From Chrysochromulina parva (lineage: Eukaryota > Haptophyta > Prymnesiales > Chrysochromulinaceae): a stretch of 10,125 nt of DNA. The stretch covers positions 1 through 10,125 of the forward strand of contig PJAB01002174.1 of the NCBI GenBank assembly GCA_002887195.1, written 5' to 3'. Below, one piece after another: positions 7,031 to 10,125 of the stretch. A program made the position numbers and the translations under genes. How positions within the stretch are numbered: position 1 is the stretch's first letter; every line of letters begins with the position of its first letter. A model generated the notes under the pieces. It saw only the letters and a program-made list of their open reading frames with translations. It had not been told where the DNA came from and ran no database searches.

Positions 7031-9862
7031 TCACGAGGACGATTGCTTCTCCTCGAGGCGCGCGACGAGGCTGTGCAGCTTCGAGCCGAGGTCGACGAGC
7101 TGCTTGCTGTCGAGGGTGGCAAAGTCGTCGAGGGCGGGCAGCTCGGAGCGCAGCCACAGAGGATGATGATCCTCGGTGTGCGCGGCGCGGTCGAGCCGCA
7201 GCCCAAAGTCGTGGCCCTCGATGGCGAATGAGAACTCGAGGAGCTGCTGAAGCGCCGTATCCACACGGCGCGCCCCATCGGGAGGCAGAGAGAGCGCGCC
7301 GCCGCCCTCGGCGATCCGGGACAGGAGCTCCGCCTGTAGCAAGCGCACCGGCTCGCTCATGTAATCCTTGTCTTTGCTCGAGCTCGAGGCGCTCGAGGCG
7401 CCGCCACCCTGCGCCTGCGCCGCCTTCTTGCGAAGGTGTGGGATTTCGGCCGCCATGCGCAGCGCGCGCATCGAGGACGCCGCGGCGACCTTAGAGCAAG
7501 CGCTCGCGAGCAGATTCTGGTCGATAGTGGCCGCGAGGGAGACAGCGTCCTCACGCAGAAGCTTAGCCGCCGCAGACCACTGCTCGCTCGCGCTCGGGTG
7601 GCTTGCATGCAACTGACGCTCGAGCACACGGGCCGATTGCATCAGCCGCACGGCGCCATCGATGAGGAGCCTCAGCCCCACCAGCCCACCGTCTCGCCGC
7701 GCCGTCGTCACCATGGTACTCACCTCCCCAATCACCTTGATAATCATAGGATTCATCGGCGGCGCCGCCGGTGCCGGCACTGGAGCCGGCGCGGGCGGCG
7801 CGGGCGGCGCGGGCGGTGCGGGCGGCGCGGGCGGCGCAGGCGGCGCGGGCGGCGCGGGCGGCGCGGAGCTGCCATTGGCAGAGGCGCTGGCGGCATTGGT
7901 GAGAGTGGACAGGCGAGGGTCGCTCGAAGTGTCGGCAGCCCTCACCGACCGGCTGCTGCTGGATACCGCCAGACCGCCCCCTGCGCGCGGCATCCCGCTG
8001 TTGCTGCTGCTGCTCGCTGCGGTCGTGGCGCTCCTCGCTTCATGACCCTGGCCGCCTCCCTGAACGCCTCCCTGCCCGGTCCTGTCCGGTCCTGTCTTGT
8101 CCGGTCCGGTCCAGCAAGGGCTCTCCTTGTCGAGGCTCTCCTGGCTCCTGCCATCGCGCGCGTCCGCCCGCGCGCCGGCGCCACCGGCGCGGCTCAAGTC
8201 CGTGGCACTGGTCGCGGCGGAGGCACCGCGTTCGCTGCCCCTTCGCTCTTCCGCCCGGCGCGCCCAGTCACGCCCGTTCGGGGCGGCGCGCCGTACGGGC
8301 GACTCTGAGCGTGCGGAGCGTCGTCGCTTGCCCTCGCCCCCATCCCTGGAGGCATCCCTCGGGCCATCCCTCGGGCCATCCCTGGAGCCATCCCTGGAGG
8401 CATCCCTAGGGCCATCCCTGGAGGCATCCCTCGTGCCATCCCTGGAGGCATCCCTAGGGCCATCCCTGGAGGCATCCCTCGTGCCATCCCTCGGGCCATC
8501 CCTCGTGCCATCCCTGGAGGCATCCCTGGAGCCATCCCTGGAGGCATCCCTGGAGGCATCCCTAGGGCCATCCCTGGAGGCATCCCTCGTGCCATCCCTG
8601 GGGCCATCCCTCCGCCAACCACCGCTGTCCCTCTCGTCATGTAACAGCTCCGAGAGGACACTACTGCTGCCGTGAAGATCGCTCGCCGGCGCAGCCGTGG
8701 CGATGGCGCGCCGCCCTTTGGTGCCCATCACGGCGCCGACCGTCGGCGCGGGGCGTGAACCGCCAATGCCGCCGCTGGGCGCGCTGCCGGCTGTGCCGTT
8801 GGCCGCGCCGCCATTGGTTGCAGGCGGTGCGGCCTCCTCCTTCCGCATCTCGTCGAGGACCGAGCAGCTCGCACGCGCCGCCGCCGCCTGCGCTGCTCCT
8901 GCCTCCCCTGCGCAAGCGCCCCAGCCAACCCCGGAAGGCGCCGTAGGAGCCGCCGGTGGCTCCGGCTCCGCGACCGTCGGCGGGAGTGGCGGCCGCGCCG
9001 TAGTGGGCACGAGTGGCTGCTGCGCGGCCTCCTCTGCCCGCTGACAGCGCCGCAGTGGACCCGAAGATCGCGCTGTCTCCTCTGCCCGCGCCTCGTCGGC
9101 CAACAGCTCGCGCAGCACGGCACTCGTGCCCACAACGGCGCTGTCAGCCCCACTCGCAGCCGCCGCCTCGCTCGCGCCGTGGGCGCCGCCACCTCCGGAG
9201 ACGCGGCGCTCCACAAGCCTCGCTGCCACTGCCGCCGCCGCTGCCGCCGCCGCCGCCACCGCCCCTGCAGCTCCCGCCGCCCGTCTCTCCGCGTCGCGCG
9301 GTCGGCTACGGCTGCTCGCTCGGCGAGGGCTGCGTCGAGGGCTCCGGCTCCCACCGCGACGCGGGCTGCGGCGGCGCGGGCTGCGGCTGCTGCGCCGCCG
9401 CGCTGGGCTGCCGCTGCGCGCGCGGCGAGGGCTGTCGCTGCTGTGGCTATAACTCCGACTGCGGCTGAAGCTGCTGCTCCGGCTGCAGCTCCGGCTGGGG
9501 CTGCGGCTGCGACTGCGACTGCGACTGCTTGGCCGCCGCCGTGCCGGGCTGCGGCTGCGGCTGCTTTGCCGCCGCCGTGCCGGGCTGCGGCTCCGCGCTT
9601 TCCGTGGTCCGGGGCTGCCGCTACGCTCCTTGAGCTTGGACACTGGCGCGTCGGGCTTCGTGCGCTTCGAAGCCCGCCCCCGCGTTTGAGCACGTGCGGA
9701 CGTGGTCGTCTTCCAGTTGAACGTTGGGGCTGTCGTGCTGCTCGAGCTGGCTGCAGCGTTGGAAGCAGCGACCGTGCCGGTGCTCGCGGCCGACTCGTCG
9801 TCCGCTCGAGGAGCTCGCCGCGGTGCAACCTGCTCTTTTCTTTCCTCGTCGCTGTCGCTCAT
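7031..9862 (-). CDS. SR-related (RS-domain) protein with low-complexity repeats and unknown C-terminal domain
   Basis: A single open frame of 943 residues, ATG at 9862, TGA at 7031-7033. The order is: acidic/basic N-terminus (MSDSDEERKE); a basic segment RGRASKRTKP; an RS domain at residues ~81-190 with SRSRSPARRR, SRSRSRSRSP and SPRRRSPRRG; polyalanine ~200-214; an Ala/Pro-rich middle with three copies of an SxVLxE motif (about 247, 333, 400); an RD tetrapeptide array (418-508); GPDKTGPDRTG; a PPA repeat (667-702); and a non-repetitive, probably helical C-terminal region (~703-940, starting MNPMIIKVIGEVSTM). RS domains are phosphorylated by SR kinases and mediate protein contacts in pre-mRNA splicing and nuclear speckles. 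No RRM, zinc finger or other RNA-binding fold is visible, so SR-related is as far as I go. The C-terminal region is unrecognised. No intron is required. Confidence 0.75.
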   Translation of the reverse strand: MSDSDEERKEQVAPRRAPRADDESAASTGTVAASNAAASSSSTTAPTFNWKTTTSARAQTRGRASKRTKPDAPVSKLKERSGSPGPRKARSRSPARRRQSSRSRSPARRRPSSRSRSRSRSPSRSCSRSSSFSRSRSYSHSSDSPRRARSGSPARRRSSRSPRRRSPRRGGSRSPRRSPRRASSRSRPRDAERRAAGAAGAVAAAAAAAAAVAARLVERRVSGGGGAHGASEAAAASGADSAVVGTSAVLRELLADEARAEETARSSGPLRRCQRAEEAAQQPLVPTTARPPLPPTVAEPEPPAAPTAPSGVGWGACAGEAGAAQAAAARASCSVLDEMRKEEAAPPATNGGAANGTAGSAPSGGIGGSRPAPTVGAVMGTKGRRAIATAAPASDLHGSSSVLSELLHDERDSGGWRRDGPRDGTRDASRDGPRDASRDASRDGSRDASRDGTRDGPRDGTRDASRDGPRDASRDGTRDASRDGPRDASRDGSRDGPRDGPRDASRDGGEGKRRRSARSESPVRRAAPNGRDWARRAEERRGSERGASAATSATDLSRAGGAGARADARDGRSQESLDKESPCWTGPDKTGPDRTGQGGVQGGGQGHEARSATTAASSSSNSGMPRAGGGLAVSSSSRSVRAADTSSDPRLSTLTNAASASANGSSAPPAPPAPPAPPAPPAPPAPPAPPAPAPVPAPAAPPMNPMIIKVIGEVSTMVTTARRDGGLVGLRLLIDGAVRLMQSARVLERQLHASHPSASEQWSAAAKLLREDAVSLAATIDQNLLASACSKVAAASSMRALRMAAEIPHLRKKAAQAQGGGASSASSSSKDKDYMSEPVRLLQAELLSRIAEGGGALSLPPDGARRVDTALQQLLEFSFAIEGHDFGLRLDRAAHTEDHHPLWLRSELPALDDFATLDSKQLVDLGSKLHSLVARLEEKQSSS
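7757..7864 (-). repeat. 9-bp coding repeat encoding APP units
   Basis: GGCGCGGGC-type 9-bp units on the + strand, near-perfect at 7787-7864, encode tandem APP (about eight copies) and then APAPVPAP. This gives a Pro-rich extended spacer between the low-complexity middle and the C-terminal domain of the SR-related protein. Confidence 0.8.
8339..8611 (-). repeat. 12-bp coding minisatellite encoding RD tetrapeptides
   Basis: About 23 tandem 12-bp units of the form CATCCCTNGNGN on the + strand encode PRDG, TRDG, SRDG and SRDA tetrapeptides on the minus strand. Because 12 is a multiple of three and the unit has no stop, overlapping frames also stay open, which explains long spurious frames on both strands. 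Units mix a few variants (GGAG, GGGC, CGTG), and a 24-bp higher-order PRDASRDG pattern recurs. Alternating Arg/Asp repeats are typical of disordered nuclear proteins. Confidence 0.9.
9215..9265 (-). repeat. GCC-type repeat encoding polyalanine
   Basis: A GCC/GCT triplet run encodes AGAVAAAAAAAAAAVAA after the RS domain of the SR-related protein. It is simple-sequence expansion in frame. Confidence 0.7.
9293..9622 (-). repeat. RS-domain coding repeat
   Basis: Degenerate short repeats encode SR, RS, SP and RRRS runs (residues ~81-190). Examples are SRSPARRR, repeated at two adjacent sites, and later SPRRRSPRRG. On the + strand this reads as CTGCGGCTGC-type repeats. Confidence 0.8.
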
Positions 9863-9890
9863 TGCTCACTCCTCCCCGTTTTCCCCACAG

Positions 9891-10125
9891 GGGAGTCGGC
9901 CCGGCGCCGGCGCCGGACCTCCTTGGCAAAGCCGCCCCGCGTCACTCGGGCAGAGCTCACTGCCGTCGCGCGGCCCGCCGTGCGCGCCAGGTACGTGGTC
10001 CCCGACCGCACTCTCTTCGCAGTTCGCACCGCCTACATGGACACGAGCGCCAACGACCTTTGGTGGTCGCGCCGCGGCCTCCTCTCACGCGTGATTTGCC
10101 CGCCATCAACCCTGTGCACAGGCAC
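9891..10125 (+). CDS. Probable partial exon of an unidentified gene
   Basis: The frame with codons starting at 9893 is open to the window end (77 codons). It encodes a non-repetitive sequence including TRAELTAVARPAVRARYVV, PDRTLFAVRTAYMDTSAND and LWWSRRGLLSRVICPPS. About 82% of third positions are G or C, with lower GC at the first and second positions, which is the periodicity expected of coding DNA in this genome. A strong acceptor-like sequence, CTCCCCGTTTTCCCCACAG, ends at 9890, so this may be an internal exon; alternatively translation begins at the ATG at 10037. The product is not recognised. If spliced, upstream exons would have to lie antisense to the SR-related gene. Confidence 0.4.

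Noticed and set aside
6766..7494. 242-codon + strand frame across the SR-related gene's 3' end
   Set aside because: Arg/Ala/Pro-rich composition with no domain, and antisense to the structured C-terminal region.
8339..8611. CRISPR array
   Set aside because: Units are 12 bp, contiguous, without spacers, and lie in a eukaryotic coding sequence.
8097..8675. Long + strand frame (192 codons) and minus frame (155 codons) over the 12-bp array
   Set aside because: Both are by-products of a stop-free repeat unit divisible by three; the frame of the 943-residue protein explains the region.
8728..9828. 366-codon minus frame over the RS region
   Set aside because: Shifted reading of the RS-domain repeats, giving Arg/Ala-rich sequence with no domain; the 7031-9862 frame has an acidic N-terminus, RS domain and a structured end.
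9991..10022. A 32-bp + strand intron (CAG|GTACGT ... TTCGCAG|T)
   Set aside because: Too short for ordinary splicing, and its removal would break the coding-like frame that runs across it.

Overview
The window is eukaryotic nuclear DNA. It is GC-rich, with wide gene spacing, at least one GT-AG intron, AATAAA signals, an SR-type protein and a GPCR-kinase fusion. No bacterial operon structure or ribosome binding sites are seen. High GC3 codon use, short introns and a GPCR-PIPK fusion suggest a protist, perhaps a GC-rich microalga such as a haptophyte or stramenopile. This placement is an inference and no lineage marker settles it.

Layout from left to right. (1) Positions 1-723, + strand: the C-terminal part of a ribonuclease-inhibitor-type leucine-rich-repeat protein, open at the left edge, with an AT-rich 19-codon insertion inside one repeat. 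(2) 724-1082: a short convergent intergenic stretch with an AATAAA signal. (3) 1083-2099, - strand: a 338-residue nucleotide-sugar transporter of the TPT/DMT superfamily. (4) 2100-2393: a compact gap between tandem - strand genes, with a hairpin whose loop carries a minus-strand AATAAA. (5) 2394-6381, - strand: the main gene, a GPCR-PIPK. It has a seven-transmembrane receptor-like half, a long low-complexity linker carrying an LRx5GI motif, a phosphatidylinositol-phosphate-kinase domain and a coiled-coil, proline-rich tail. A 181-bp intron between TM4 and TM5 must be removed to join the halves. (6) 6382-7030: upstream region with an ACGCGT palindrome, a possible further small 5' intron and GC-rich direct repeats. 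(7) 7031-9862, - strand: an SR-related protein with an RS domain, polyalanine, a 12-bp coding minisatellite (RD tetrapeptides), a PPA repeat, a thrice-repeated short motif (SxVLxE) and an unrecognised helical C-terminal domain. (8) 9891-10125, + strand: a probable partial exon of another gene, running off the right edge and lying head-to-head with gene 7.

The genes do not form a pathway cluster. They look like independent nuclear genes. The GPCR-PIPK is the noteworthy item because one polypeptide appears to link a membrane receptor directly to phosphoinositide production. Start codons were checked against the sequence. The transporter reading frame extends upstream to a TTG, but its first ATG is at 2099.
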